64,000 nt of DNA from assembly GCF_027627475.1 (NCBI RefSeq), contig NZ_CP115484.1, positions 5,994,501 through 6,058,500 of the forward strand. The letters run 5' to 3'. The translations under genes were made by a program, and so were the position numbers. Each line of letters starts with the position of its first letter. Positions within the stretch are counted from its first letter, which is position 1. This DNA comes from Paenibacillus sp. SYP-B4298. Its GTDB lineage: Bacteria; Bacillota; Bacilli; Paenibacillales; Paenibacillaceae. Of this stretch, positions 9,775 through 18,996 are shown in pieces. The notes beneath the pieces are model-generated. The model was not told where the DNA came from and made no database searches. It saw nothing but the letters and a program-made list of their open reading frames with translations.

Positions 9775-11025
9775 ATGCCAACGAATGCCATGAAATCATC
9801 TCATATCAATTTAGCGGAAGTGGATTTGCTGGACCCTCAGTTATACAGCCATGGCGAGCCTTACGCCGTATGGGATGTCATGCGCAGAGATGCGCCTGTT
9901 CATTGGCAGAAGGTTAGCGAGGAGCTGGGGTTCTGGTCGGTCACCAGATATAAGGATGCCGTCAAGGTGTTGAAGGACTATAACACATTCACCTCCGAGC
10001 AGGGAAGCCTGCTTAATCTGCTCGGTATGAAGGACCCGGCGGGCGGGAAACAGATGGCGGTCACAGACCCGCCGCGGCATACCCAGATTCGCCGCCCGCT
10101 TCAGCGCGGCTTCCATAACAATTCGATCGACAAGCATGAGGAGCAATTGCGTGAAGCGATTCGCACCTTGGTAGCTCCTTGTCTGGAGCCCGGCGGTGTT
10201 GATTTTGCTCAGGCGATGTTTGAGATGTCCATAGCGGTGAGCGGGTGCATTATGCAATTGCCTGAGGATGATTGGCCGCTGCTGACCCGGCTTACGATGA
10301 TGGCGATTGCTCCTGATGATGCAGAGTACATGCTGCCTGAGGGGAGTGAAGCGACCCTGCAGCGGGCGCATCGCGAGCTGTTCGGCTACTTCATGGATAT
10401 GGTGGAGCAGCGGCGCCGTTCTCCAGGGCAAGATTTGATCAGCATTCTGATGAATGTAGAAGTGGATGGAGCCCGGATGGATATGGGGACTGTGATTTCC
10501 AATTGCTACAGCATTTTACTTGGAGCGACGGTTACGACGCCGCATGCTGCCAGCTTGTCGTTCCTGGAGCTGGTCAGGAAGGACTTGTACCGTGAATTTG
10601 CAGCACACCCGGAATGCATGGACAGCGGGATCGCAGAGGTGTTCCGCTGGTCGTCTCCGGCGAGTCATTTCATGAGACATGCAACCCGCGATACGGAGAT
10701 CAACGGGACACCAATCAAGCAAGGCGACGCAGTCGTGGTGTGGCTCGGGTCAGCCAATCGCGATGAGGAGGTCTTCGCCGACCCCTATACGTTCGACATT
10801 CGGCGAACCCCCAATCCCCATATTGCGTTTGGCAGCGGCTGTCATCATTGCATCGGTCACACAACGGCGAAGCAGACGATGACTATGCTGTATGAGGAGC
10901 TGTTCGCGAATTACGAGGGATTCGAAATCATCGGTCCCGTCGAATATCTGGGCTCCAACTTTATTAGCGGCATCAAACATATGCCTGTTCGCGGGTATGC
11001 ACGAAAATTGCAAGGGGTGGAGTAA
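9775..11025 (+). CDS. Cytochrome P450, predicted beta-hydroxylase of a carrier-bound amino acid
   Basis: A 416-aa P450. The ATG at 9775 follows AAGGAGGAG. Visible landmarks are the K-helix ExxR (EVFR), the heme loop FGSGCHHCIG with the Cys ligand, and an I-helix segment LLGATVTTPHAA that lacks the usual acidic residue of (A/G)GxD/ET, so proton delivery may rely on other groups. It lies 16 bp after the MbtH-A-T gene and 1 bp before the thioesterase-like gene. Known P450s beside free-standing A-T proteins (NikQ, NovI) beta-hydroxylate the aminoacyl-S-T intermediate. With a Val code next door the inferred product is beta-hydroxyvalyl-S-T. The family call is firm; the substrate is inference. Confidence 0.93.
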   Translation: MPTNAMKSSHINLAEVDLLDPQLYSHGEPYAVWDVMRRDAPVHWQKVSEELGFWSVTRYKDAVKVLKDYNTFTSEQGSLLNLLGMKDPAGGKQMAVTDPPRHTQIRRPLQRGFHNNSIDKHEEQLREAIRTLVAPCLEPGGVDFAQAMFEMSIAVSGCIMQLPEDDWPLLTRLTMMAIAPDDAEYMLPEGSEATLQRAHRELFGYFMDMVEQRRRSPGQDLISILMNVEVDGARMDMGTVISNCYSILLGATVTTPHAASLSFLELVRKDLYREFAAHPECMDSGIAEVFRWSSPASHFMRHATRDTEINGTPIKQGDAVVVWLGSANRDEEVFADPYTFDIRRTPNPHIAFGSGCHHCIGHTTAKQTMTMLYEELFANYEGFEIIGPVEYLGSNFISGIKHMPVRGYARKLQGVE

Positions 11026-11026
11026 A

Positions 11027-11782
11027 GTGGAATACGTAATTGAAGGAACGGAAGTAAGTGACAATGCCTGGCTTCTCAGAGAACCCTCTCCATTTGCCAA
11101 GGCGCGTTTGTTTTGCATTCCCTACTCCGGGTGCGGTGCGAGCATGTACCGCCACTGGCCCGAATATATCGGCAAGATCGAGGTGTGCCCGATCCAGCCG
11201 CCCGGTCGCGAGAACAGGTTCCATGAACCGACCTATACCTCGTATGAGCAGCTTGCCGAGAATCTTAATGAAGCCCTGCTGCCGTATATGGATCGGCCCT
11301 TTGCATTCTTTGGTCATTGCGGCTCGGCGCTGCCGAGCTACGAGGCCTCCGTCCAGTTGATGCAAAATGGCGGGCCTTTGCCTTCACACTTATTTATCTC
11401 CTCTCAGGTTGCTCCGCACGAAGGACCCTATGGCAGGTTCCTGGAGCTGGACGATCAGGGGCTTGCTGCAGAGATTGAGCTGTTGATTAACAAGATGGGC
11501 GGGAAGCCCTTGCCAGACATTATTGAACTGAACACAGGAATTATGCGCTCCGATCTTGAAGCGAATCGCCGTTATACACGGAGCGGGCCACAAGCCCTCG
11601 ATTTCCCGCTCACGGCCATCGGTTGGAATGGAGACCAAGAGGTAGACCCGTCCTTATTAGCCGGATGGAGCGAATATGGACAAGCCTCCTTCAAGGTGCT
11701 GGATGGGGATCATCATCAATTTTTGCAGGCTCCGATGGAACTGCTCGGCACGATTGCGGAAGCGATGCGGCCCCATATCTAA
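11027..11782 (+). CDS. Type II thioesterase-like alpha/beta hydrolase with Cys nucleophile, candidate aminoacyltransferase
   Basis: A 251-aa alpha/beta hydrolase of the external-thioesterase (GrsT) type. The GTG start at 11027 has AAGGGGTGG upstream and sits one base after the P450 stop. The nucleophile elbow reads FFGHCGSA: Cys98 (TGC codon) replaces the usual Ser of GHSMG, and the last Gly is Ser. The rest looks normal, with GWNGDQEV before the Asp region and DGDHHQFL carrying the catalytic His. Editing thioesterases normally use Ser. SyrC and CmaE, which shuttle amino acids between carrier proteins, use Cys. Its place between a stand-alone A-T/P450 pair and an NRPS lacking a working A domain fits such a shuttle. 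Hydrolytic release of a free hydroxy-amino acid is the alternative. Confidence 0.88.
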   Translation: MEYVIEGTEVSDNAWLLREPSPFAKARLFCIPYSGCGASMYRHWPEYIGKIEVCPIQPPGRENRFHEPTYTSYEQLAENLNEALLPYMDRPFAFFGHCGSALPSYEASVQLMQNGGPLPSHLFISSQVAPHEGPYGRFLELDDQGLAAEIELLINKMGGKPLPDIIELNTGIMRSDLEANRRYTRSGPQALDFPLTAIGWNGDQEVDPSLLAGWSEYGQASFKVLDGDHHQFLQAPMELLGTIAEAMRPHI

Positions 11783-11803
11783 CAGTTGAACGGAGGAGAT
11801 CAT

Positions 11804-12853
11804 ATGCAGGCTGACGCCAAAATTGAACTTCGCAGCGATACGTTTACGTTGCCTACTGCCGCAATGCTGGAAGCCATGATGCAGGCCGAGCTTGGAGATG
11901 ATGTGTATGGGGAAGATCCAACCGTGAACAGGCTGGAGGCCAAGGCAGCGGACATGCTCGGGAAGGAAGCCGCCATTTTTATGCCTAGCGGAACGATGGC
12001 TAATCTGGCCGCCATCCTGGCCCACTGTCCGCGCGGGTCCAAGGTGCTCGTCGGCGACGAGACGGATATCTACATCTATGAAGCGGCGGGAGCGAGTGTA
12101 TGCGGAGGAATTATGTACGAGCCCATCAGAACCCATGCAGACGGCAGGCTTGATCTGGAGCACTTGCACAGCGCTATTCCGCGTAATCCGGCAGATCCGC
12201 AATTTGCCCTGCCGGGGCTGCTCTGTCTGGAGAACCCCCATAATCGCATGGGCGGTCGGATACTCCCGCTGTCTTACTTGGAGGAGATTCGGGGGATAGC
12301 CAACGAGCACAGGATTCCTGTGCATATGGATGGCGCCCGTCTATGGAATGCTTCCGTCGCCATGGGCGTACCGGCAGCCGTTATCGCCGATTATGCCGAC
12401 TCGCTCCAGTTCTGTCTCTCCAAGGGCTTGTCTGCCCCTATAGGCTCCATGGTGGTAGGCAGCGAGGCGTTCATTCACAAGGTCTACCGAATTCGAAAAA
12501 TGCTCGGAGGGGGGATGCGACAGGCGGGAGTCATCGCAGCCGCGGGACTCGTTGCTCTAGACCACATGATAGAGCGATTGGGGGAGGATCATTCGAATGC
12601 CAAGCGGCTGGCAGAGGGACTGTCAGCCATACCAGGGATTTCATGCGATCCTGGGACGGTCGAGACCAATATTGTGTTTTTTCGAGTTACTGATCCCCGG
12701 TTCACATGGGAGAGCTTCGTACAGAAGCTAGGTCAACAGCACGTATATGTCGATGAGCTTGGACATGGCCGCATTCGTGCAGTGACCCACGCTGGAGTTA
12801 GCTCCCGACAGATCGAGCAGGCTCTGCATATCATTCAGGACACGCTGGTATGA
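11804..12853 (+). CDS. Threonine-aldolase-family PLP enzyme
   Basis: A 349-aa fold-type I PLP enzyme close in length and motifs to low-specificity L-threonine aldolases: RSDTFTLPT near the N terminus, GDDVYGEDPTVNRLE, the cofactor-ring region SGTMANL, HMDGARLWNAS, and the Schiff-base Lys207 in CLSKGLSAPIGS. Start ATG 11804 follows GGAGGAG. It is 21 bp after the Cys-type thioesterase and 19 bp before the next NRPS, so it is part of the operon. The family makes or cleaves beta-hydroxy-alpha-amino acids (glycine plus aldehyde). In this cluster it may supply glycine or a beta-hydroxy amino acid. It is unlikely to act on beta-hydroxyvaline itself, whose retro-aldol partner would be a ketone. Substrate not readable. 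Confidence 0.9.
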   Translation: MQADAKIELRSDTFTLPTAAMLEAMMQAELGDDVYGEDPTVNRLEAKAADMLGKEAAIFMPSGTMANLAAILAHCPRGSKVLVGDETDIYIYEAAGASVCGGIMYEPIRTHADGRLDLEHLHSAIPRNPADPQFALPGLLCLENPHNRMGGRILPLSYLEEIRGIANEHRIPVHMDGARLWNASVAMGVPAAVIADYADSLQFCLSKGLSAPIGSMVVGSEAFIHKVYRIRKMLGGGMRQAGVIAAAGLVALDHMIERLGEDHSNAKRLAEGLSAIPGISCDPGTVETNIVFFRVTDPRFTWESFVQKLGQQHVYVDELGHGRIRAVTHAGVSSRQIEQALHIIQDTLV

Positions 12854-12872
12854 ACGGAAAGGAGTGGATGGC

Positions 12873-15800
12873 TTGAATTTTCCGAATCTGTGCCTTCATG
12901 AGCTCTTCGAGCAGCAGGTTGAACGGACTCCGCAGCAGGTTGCGGTTATCATGAACGATTCACGCCTCACATATGAGGAGCTGCACAAGCAGTCGAGCCA
13001 GCTTGGACATTACCTCATCCATAAGGGCGTAGTGCCTGATACACCGGTAGGGGTTTGCATGAAGCGTTCACCCGCCATGATTGTGGCACTGCTTGGGATA
13101 TTAAAGGCAGGCGGCGCTTACGTTCCCCTTGACCCCGAAGCGCCATATGCCAGGAACCACCACATGCTGACCGAAGCAGGAGCACGCTATTGTATTGCTG
13201 ATCCAGAGGGGATGGCGGACTCTTCCTGTATTGCCGAGGAGATGCTTGTATATCCGGCCTTGTACGGTGAGCTTGAGAAGCTGTCTGCCTGTTCGCCGCG
13301 CACCGAGGTACAGCCCGAGCATCTCGTTTCTATCTATTATACATCAGGCTCTACTGGCAAGCCCAAGGGGGTTATGAACAGGCATCAAGGCTGGGTGACG
13401 GCTCTATTGTCCCTGCAGAGTGCTCTGCGCCTGCAACCCGGTGAGACCGTGCTACATAAAACGACACTGACCTTCGACGATGCGGCTATGGAGATTTTTT
13501 GGCCGCTTCTTACCGGCGGCACTGTTGCGCTTCTCGAACCGGGGCTGCACCAGGACCCTGAAGCGATCGTTGAGGCGGTCATTGCGTATGACGTCTCCTT
13601 CCTTGTGCTCGTCTCCAGTGTTCTGGGCAGGGTGATGGATGTTGTGAAGCCGCAGCAGATCCAGCAGATGACGCATTTAAGAGGCTGCTTCGGAGGCGGA
13701 GAGGCACTGCCTGTCCAGATGGGGAGGCGGTACATGCAGCTTGGCATGCCAGGGGATTTATACAATCTATGGGGGGCGACGGAATTATCGATCGGAACGA
13801 CCTTGCATCTCTGTACGCCGAAGGACTTTGTGGGGGAAGGGCAGATATCCATTGGAACTCCCTTGCCTAACAGCCGAGTGTATATTTTGGATCACAATCT
13901 TCGCAAGGTAGCTGTGGGTGTTGCCGGCGATGTGTACGTCGCGGGCAACGGTCTGTCAAGAGGTTACCTCCATGACCCTGAGCGCACAAGCGCCGTGTTC
14001 CTCGATGATCCATTTGTGAAGGGGGAACGAATGTATCGAACGGGGGATCAAGCCTATGCTCAAGAGGATGGGAGCCTGTACTTCGTAGGGCGATCTGATC
14101 ATCAGGTCAAAATTCGGGGCATCCGCGTTGAGCTTGGCGAGATCGAGGCCGCGTTATTGGCCGATGCCGATGTTAGAGAAGCTGTTGTGATGCTTCGCGA
14201 GGATATTCCCGATCATCAGCGCCTGACGGCCTACGTTGTCCTATACCCCGGCCGATCCAGGTCGGCGGGGCAAATCAGGGAGTCACTAAAGATCAGACTG
14301 CCAGCCTTCATGATTCCGCACTTTATGATGGTGATGGAGGAGCTTCCGCTCAACCCCAATGGCAAGATAGATCGTCATGCTTTACCGATCCCCTCTCCCG
14401 ACAGCGCCGATTCTCCTATGATTACCGAACCTCAAACGCTGATGGAGGCATTTCTGGCAAGAACGTTCTCGGATATATTGCGACTTGAGGAAGTGGGACG
14501 AACAGACGATTTTTTTGAGATAGGGGGGGACTCTATCTCTGCCTCCAGGGTCATCAGCACTCTTCGTTCATATACAGAGCTGACTTTGCCGCTTGCACTG
14601 ATCTTCGAGCATCGAAACGTCAAGGATTTGGCGCAGCATCTGGAGGAAAGGGGATACCGGGGCGAGGCCCTGATTGAGCAGGCTATATTTCCATCCGGCA
14701 GGTCGGACGCGCAGGCGATGTCTTTTGCCCAGGAGCGCATGTGGTTTCTACAGCAGGTCGATCCCCTAGACCCGGTGTACAATGAGCCATTAGCCTTTCG
14801 AATCGAAGGCAAGCTCGATACTAGCGCGCTGCAAGCCGCTCTGAACGAATTGGTTCAGCGGCACGAGGTGCTCAGGACGACGTTTGCGATTGAAAATGAC
14901 CAGCCTGTACCGATCATTGCAGGGGAGGGCGAGCTTCAACTGGAGATCATCCAAGTGGACGCGAGTATCGAGGGGCATTTGGAATCGCTGCTACAGCACA
15001 GATTAACGGAGGAAGCGCGGAAGCCCTTCGATCTGGAGAAGGGGCCACTTATTCGAATGGTTTTATTGAAGCTCGGCGAGGAGAGCAGCGTTCTCTTTAT
15101 CAACATGCATCATATCATTACAGACGCATGGTCGAATGTGATGTTCCTGAATGAACTCAATATTCTATACACAGCTTACCTCGATAACAAGCCTAGTCCT
15201 CTGCGGGATCTGCCGTTCCAATATAGCGATTATGCTGCATGGCATAAGGAATGGGTTCAGAATCATGTCCTTCGGACGCAGCTTGATTTCTGGAAGAACG
15301 AGCTTTCGGGGGAACTGCCGGTTCTGCAATTGCCGACAGATGAGCCGAGGCTGCCTGTACAAACCTTTGAAGGGGATAAAGTCTACTTTTCATTGTCCAA
15401 GCAGTGGATGTCGCGTATTCAGGCGCTGAGCAGGCAGACAGAAGCCTCTGCATATATGATTTTACAGGCGGTCTTCAGCATCATGCTCCATCGTTATTCC
15501 GGTCAAAAGGATATGATCATCGGCTCCCCCCTAGCTAATAGGAACCAGCGAGAATTCGAGCAAATGCTGGGATTTTTCGTAAATACGGTAGCCATTCGCA
15601 GCCACTTCAAGGGTGAAGACGGTTTTCGTGTTTATTTGCAGCAAGTCAAGGAACGATGCCTTAACATCTACGAGCATCAGGATGTCCCGTTCGAACTGTT
15701 GGTCAGGGAGCTGCAGCCCGAACGAAATCCAGCGTACTCCCCCATCGTTCAGGTCATGTTCGCTTATCAAAACAAACTGGAGGAAATGCTGGAGCTTGGC

Positions 15801-17912
15801 AGTTTAGGTGTCACCTCCATTGAGGTTAATAGCAAGACGGCACGCTATGACTTGACTCTGTATCTGAAGGAGACGGCTGGCGGTCAGTTAGCGGGTACGT
15901 TCGAATACAATACGCATTTGTTCAGGAGGGCAACGATCGATCGGCTGGTCGCAAGCTTCACCTCCCTGCTGGAAGCCATCTTAAGCGATCCTGAACAGAA
16001 TATCTCGCAGCTTCCTCTGTTATCAAGGGACGAGCGCCAGCGTATGCTGTATGCGTGGAACGATACCTTTGCTGCGTTTCCTTCCGAGCTATGTCTGCAT
16101 GAGCTTATTGAACGTCAGGCGCGCGAGACACCGAAGCTTATAGCGGCCATCTATCAGGATCAGGAGCTGACCTATGAGGAGCTGGAGAAGCAATCCAATC
16201 AACTTGCTCATGAGATTCTGCTGCACGATCTGGGTGAAAAGAAGGTTGTGGGTGTTGTCGTGGAACGTTCATTGGAGCTCGTCATCAGCCTGATGGCGAT
16301 CTTGAAGGCTGGCGCTGCTTTCGTCCCGATTGACATCGAGCTGCCCACGAGCAGGATTCGGCTCTTACTACAAGATGCGGATGTGCTCGTATGCCTGGCC
16401 CAGGAGCATGTGAGACAAAAGCTGAATGTGGACGGCATCACCATCATATGTCCCGATTCGGAGTGGGAGCGTATCGAGCGGCAGCCAACGACCCGGCCCG
16501 AACGAAGGGCAACGGCAGATTCTCCTGTGTCGATTTACTATACGTCAGGATCTACCGGCAAGCCGAAGGGGGTCATTAATGTTCACCGAGGCTGGGTCAA
16601 TCGAATGTGCTGGATGCAGAAGCAGTTTCAACTGCGGCACGGGGAGAGCGTGCTTCAGAAAACCACGCTCACATTCGATGACGCTGCCGTGGAGTTATTC
16701 TGGCCGCTAATGTGCGGCGGGCGTGTCGTGCTGCTGGAGCCCGGCTTGCACCGTGATCCCCGTTCAATCATTGATGCGTGCATTCAACATGAGATCGTTC
16801 ACGTCCAGTTTGTTCCAAGCATGCTGAATCTGGTGCTGGATGAGGTTACGCCTGAAGATCGGGAGCGATTATATAAGCTACGCAGTACGATTTCATCCGG
16901 TGAAGCGCTGGCTGCGAACACGGTCAAACGTTTCTTCGTCAAGCTGCCTGGCACACTTAACAATACGTGGGGAGCTACTGAGGTCTCCATTGATTCTACG
17001 CTGCACGTAGCGACAATGGAGGATGCGGAAGCTGAGGGTGCGGTATGTATCGGCAAGCCGTTCGACAATAACAGATGTTACGTGCTCGATGAATATCTGC
17101 AGCCAGTCCCTCCAGGAGTTACGGGTCATCTGTATCTTGCCGGCGCAGGTCTGGCTCAGGGTTATCTGAATATGCCGGAGCGGACAGCTCAGTCCTTCCA
17201 GCCGGACCCGTTCTTCCAGGGGGAACGGATGTATCATACAGGCGATCTCGGCTTCTATCGGCCTGACGGTTCACTCCAGTTTGTAGGAAGGGCCGATAAT
17301 CAAGTGAAAATACGTGGCATGCGGGTGGAGCTGGGCGAGATCGAAGCCGTGTTGCTGCAGCATGCAAACGCCAAAGAAGCTGTTGTGATCGTTGAGGAGG
17401 GGACGCCAGGTATCAAACGACTTGTGGCCTACGTCGTGTCCTTGAACAGCACCATCGACATATGCGAGGAGCTCCGACAACTGACGAAGGATATGCTGCC
17501 GGATTATATGGTGCCTTCATTTATTATACAGCTTGATCGGATGCCGCTGAATGCGAATGGCAAGGTGGATCGCAGCCAGCTTGTTAAGCCGGAGCGAATG
17601 CAGCATTATGCTGCGGCAGCCTTCATCGAGCCTCGAACAGAGATGGAGGAATACCTCGCTGGCATATGGAGCGAGCTGCTCCATATGAACACTATCGGTG
17701 TTCAGGATCATTTCTTCGATCTGGGCGGGCACTCCTTGCTGGCGACACAGGTCGTATCGCGGATTCGCCGCCAGTTGATGCTTGAGATTCCGTTGCGTGA
17801 AGTGCTGCTCAATCCGACCATAGAGCAGCTCGCATCCAGGCTCGAGATGCTTCTCTATGAACAGATCGAGCAGATGAGCGAGGAAGAAGTAGAGATGTGG
17901 ATGAATCGCTGA
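12873..17912 (+). CDS. NRPS, A-T-C-A-T, probable initiating synthetase
   Basis: The TTG at 12873 is preferred: AAAGGAG at 12857-12863 has proper 9-base spacing, while GTG 12864 directly abuts it and ATG 12868 is out of frame. About 1680 aa. Layout: A1 1-505, T1 (FFEIGGDSISASR) near 545, C 605-1035 (HHIITDAW, Ala where Gly is usual), A2 1065-1565, T2 (FFDLGGHSLLATQ) near 1611, and no TE. Starting with A rather than C suggests chain initiation. Both A domains are catalytically complete (YYTSGSTGKPKG, NGKIDR/NGKVDR) but share unusual WGATE and TFDDAA segments. Hand-read codes are D-D-M-L-F-G-L-I-G-K and D-D-V-Q-I-S-T-I-D-K, neither matching a standard residue I know. The Asp-rich pockets hint at polar or beta-amino acids. 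Order relative to the other NRPSs is inferred. Confidence 0.92.
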   Translation: MNFPNLCLHELFEQQVERTPQQVAVIMNDSRLTYEELHKQSSQLGHYLIHKGVVPDTPVGVCMKRSPAMIVALLGILKAGGAYVPLDPEAPYARNHHMLTEAGARYCIADPEGMADSSCIAEEMLVYPALYGELEKLSACSPRTEVQPEHLVSIYYTSGSTGKPKGVMNRHQGWVTALLSLQSALRLQPGETVLHKTTLTFDDAAMEIFWPLLTGGTVALLEPGLHQDPEAIVEAVIAYDVSFLVLVSSVLGRVMDVVKPQQIQQMTHLRGCFGGGEALPVQMGRRYMQLGMPGDLYNLWGATELSIGTTLHLCTPKDFVGEGQISIGTPLPNSRVYILDHNLRKVAVGVAGDVYVAGNGLSRGYLHDPERTSAVFLDDPFVKGERMYRTGDQAYAQEDGSLYFVGRSDHQVKIRGIRVELGEIEAALLADADVREAVVMLREDIPDHQRLTAYVVLYPGRSRSAGQIRESLKIRLPAFMIPHFMMVMEELPLNPNGKIDRHALPIPSPDSADSPMITEPQTLMEAFLARTFSDILRLEEVGRTDDFFEIGGDSISASRVISTLRSYTELTLPLALIFEHRNVKDLAQHLEERGYRGEALIEQAIFPSGRSDAQAMSFAQERMWFLQQVDPLDPVYNEPLAFRIEGKLDTSALQAALNELVQRHEVLRTTFAIENDQPVPIIAGEGELQLEIIQVDASIEGHLESLLQHRLTEEARKPFDLEKGPLIRMVLLKLGEESSVLFINMHHIITDAWSNVMFLNELNILYTAYLDNKPSPLRDLPFQYSDYAAWHKEWVQNHVLRTQLDFWKNELSGELPVLQLPTDEPRLPVQTFEGDKVYFSLSKQWMSRIQALSRQTEASAYMILQAVFSIMLHRYSGQKDMIIGSPLANRNQREFEQMLGFFVNTVAIRSHFKGEDGFRVYLQQVKERCLNIYEHQDVPFELLVRELQPERNPAYSPIVQVMFAYQNKLEEMLELGSLGVTSIEVNSKTARYDLTLYLKETAGGQLAGTFEYNTHLFRRATIDRLVASFTSLLEAILSDPEQNISQLPLLSRDERQRMLYAWNDTFAAFPSELCLHELIERQARETPKLIAAIYQDQELTYEELEKQSNQLAHEILLHDLGEKKVVGVVVERSLELVISLMAILKAGAAFVPIDIELPTSRIRLLLQDADVLVCLAQEHVRQKLNVDGITIICPDSEWERIERQPTTRPERRATADSPVSIYYTSGSTGKPKGVINVHRGWVNRMCWMQKQFQLRHGESVLQKTTLTFDDAAVELFWPLMCGGRVVLLEPGLHRDPRSIIDACIQHEIVHVQFVPSMLNLVLDEVTPEDRERLYKLRSTISSGEALAANTVKRFFVKLPGTLNNTWGATEVSIDSTLHVATMEDAEAEGAVCIGKPFDNNRCYVLDEYLQPVPPGVTGHLYLAGAGLAQGYLNMPERTAQSFQPDPFFQGERMYHTGDLGFYRPDGSLQFVGRADNQVKIRGMRVELGEIEAVLLQHANAKEAVVIVEEGTPGIKRLVAYVVSLNSTIDICEELRQLTKDMLPDYMVPSFIIQLDRMPLNANGKVDRSQLVKPERMQHYAAAAFIEPRTEMEEYLAGIWSELLHMNTIGVQDHFFDLGGHSLLATQVVSRIRRQLMLEIPLREVLLNPTIEQLASRLEMLLYEQIEQMSEEEVEMWMNR

Positions 17913-17964
17913 CCAACTGTCCGATCCTTGGAGCGAATACTGAAACTTAAAAGAGGGTGGCCGC

Positions 17965-18996
17965 TTGATTTGTACAAATATAATCGAGTCGATAGGAAAT
18001 ACGCCTTTGGTGCAGTTAAACCCGATTCAGGGCAAGGGGAACGTGTTTGCCAAGATGGAATTAATGAACCCGTTCGGGATGAAGGATCGTGTAGCCAAGC
18101 AGATTATTCTGGAAGCGAAGCGTACTGGAGAATTGAAAGAGGGCGCCCCCATTATCGAGAGCTCGTCTGGCACGATGGCTTGCGGCGTTGCGATGGTAGG
18201 AGCGTGTCTGGGGCATCAGGTTCATATCGTTACCGATCCGCGGATCGACTCGATTACGCTCGCAAAATTGACTTCGCTAGGCTGCAACATTGAGATCGTA
18301 GAGCGAATGGGCACGAACGGATGGCAGAGCGCACGTCTGCAACGGCTTCACGAGATGATGGATAGGCTCCCGGGGGCGTATTGGCCCAGACAATATGAAA
18401 ATCCTAACAACCCCGTTGCGTACAGCGCACTTGCCGAGGAGGTCATGAGCGGTCTTGGACACGTAGACTTCCTCATCGCCGCAGTTGGAAGCGGGGGGTC
18501 TATGACAGGAACGGCTCGGGCTCTCAAGCGATATAATCCGAACCTCAAGGTGATTGCGGTCGATTGCACAGGAAGCGTAATCTTCGGACAGCCTGACCGT
18601 TCCGGCCGATTGCAGGGCGGGCTGGGCAATTCGATTATCGCTCCGAACGTAGATCATTCGCTTGTTGACGAGGTGCACTGGCTGAATGACGAAGAAGCAT
18701 TTGCCGCGACGCTCGCCCTGGCGCGAGAACAGCAGATCTTTGCCGGCAACTCATCCGGCTCAGTCTACGTTGTAGCCAGATGGCTCCAATCCTGTGTTCC
18801 TCAACATACGAATATATTGGCCATCTTTCCAGATCGCGGCGACCGGTATGTAGATACCATCTATAGCCACCAGTATAGAGTGGTCAAGCAGATCGACGGC
18901 TTGGTCCTGCCGGAGGAGCCGCAGTTGGTTCCTTATCGGACCGTCGTCCATTCGTGGTCCTACGCAAGGCTAGAGGGAGTGGCTCAACGTGTCTAA
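17965..18996 (+). CDS. Cysteine-synthase-like PLP enzyme, candidate diaminopropionate-type synthase
   Basis: A 343-aa fold-type II PLP enzyme. The TTG start at 17965 follows AGAGGGTGG. The Schiff-base Lys40 lies in NPFGMKDR, and ESSSGTMACG and the phosphate-binding GSGGSMTGTARAL loop are present. It differs from housekeeping CysK (NPSGSVKDR, TSGNTG) and looks more like SbnA/VioB-type enzymes that use activated serine with an amino donor to make 2,3-diaminopropionate precursors. Its stop overlaps the ATP-grasp start by 8 bp, so the two are co-translated. Secondary-metabolite clusters often pair such enzymes with ATP-grasp ligases. No SbnB-like dehydrogenase partner is visible in the window, so diaminopropionate formation is a hypothesis; cysteine or another beta-substituted alanine is possible. 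Confidence 0.88.
   Translation: MICTNIIESIGNTPLVQLNPIQGKGNVFAKMELMNPFGMKDRVAKQIILEAKRTGELKEGAPIIESSSGTMACGVAMVGACLGHQVHIVTDPRIDSITLAKLTSLGCNIEIVERMGTNGWQSARLQRLHEMMDRLPGAYWPRQYENPNNPVAYSALAEEVMSGLGHVDFLIAAVGSGGSMTGTARALKRYNPNLKVIAVDCTGSVIFGQPDRSGRLQGGLGNSIIAPNVDHSLVDEVHWLNDEEAFAATLALAREQQIFAGNSSGSVYVVARWLQSCVPQHTNILAIFPDRGDRYVDTIYSHQYRVVKQIDGLVLPEEPQLVPYRTVVHSWSYARLEGVAQRV

Noticed and set aside
8706-9791. A 361-codon minus-strand open frame
   Set aside because: Antisense shadow of the MbtH-A-T gene, rich in Arg/His as expected for such shadows.
15100-15130. Inactive condensation domain because the motif reads HHIITDAW
   Set aside because: The second His and the Asp are intact; Ala for the final Gly alone does not show loss of function.
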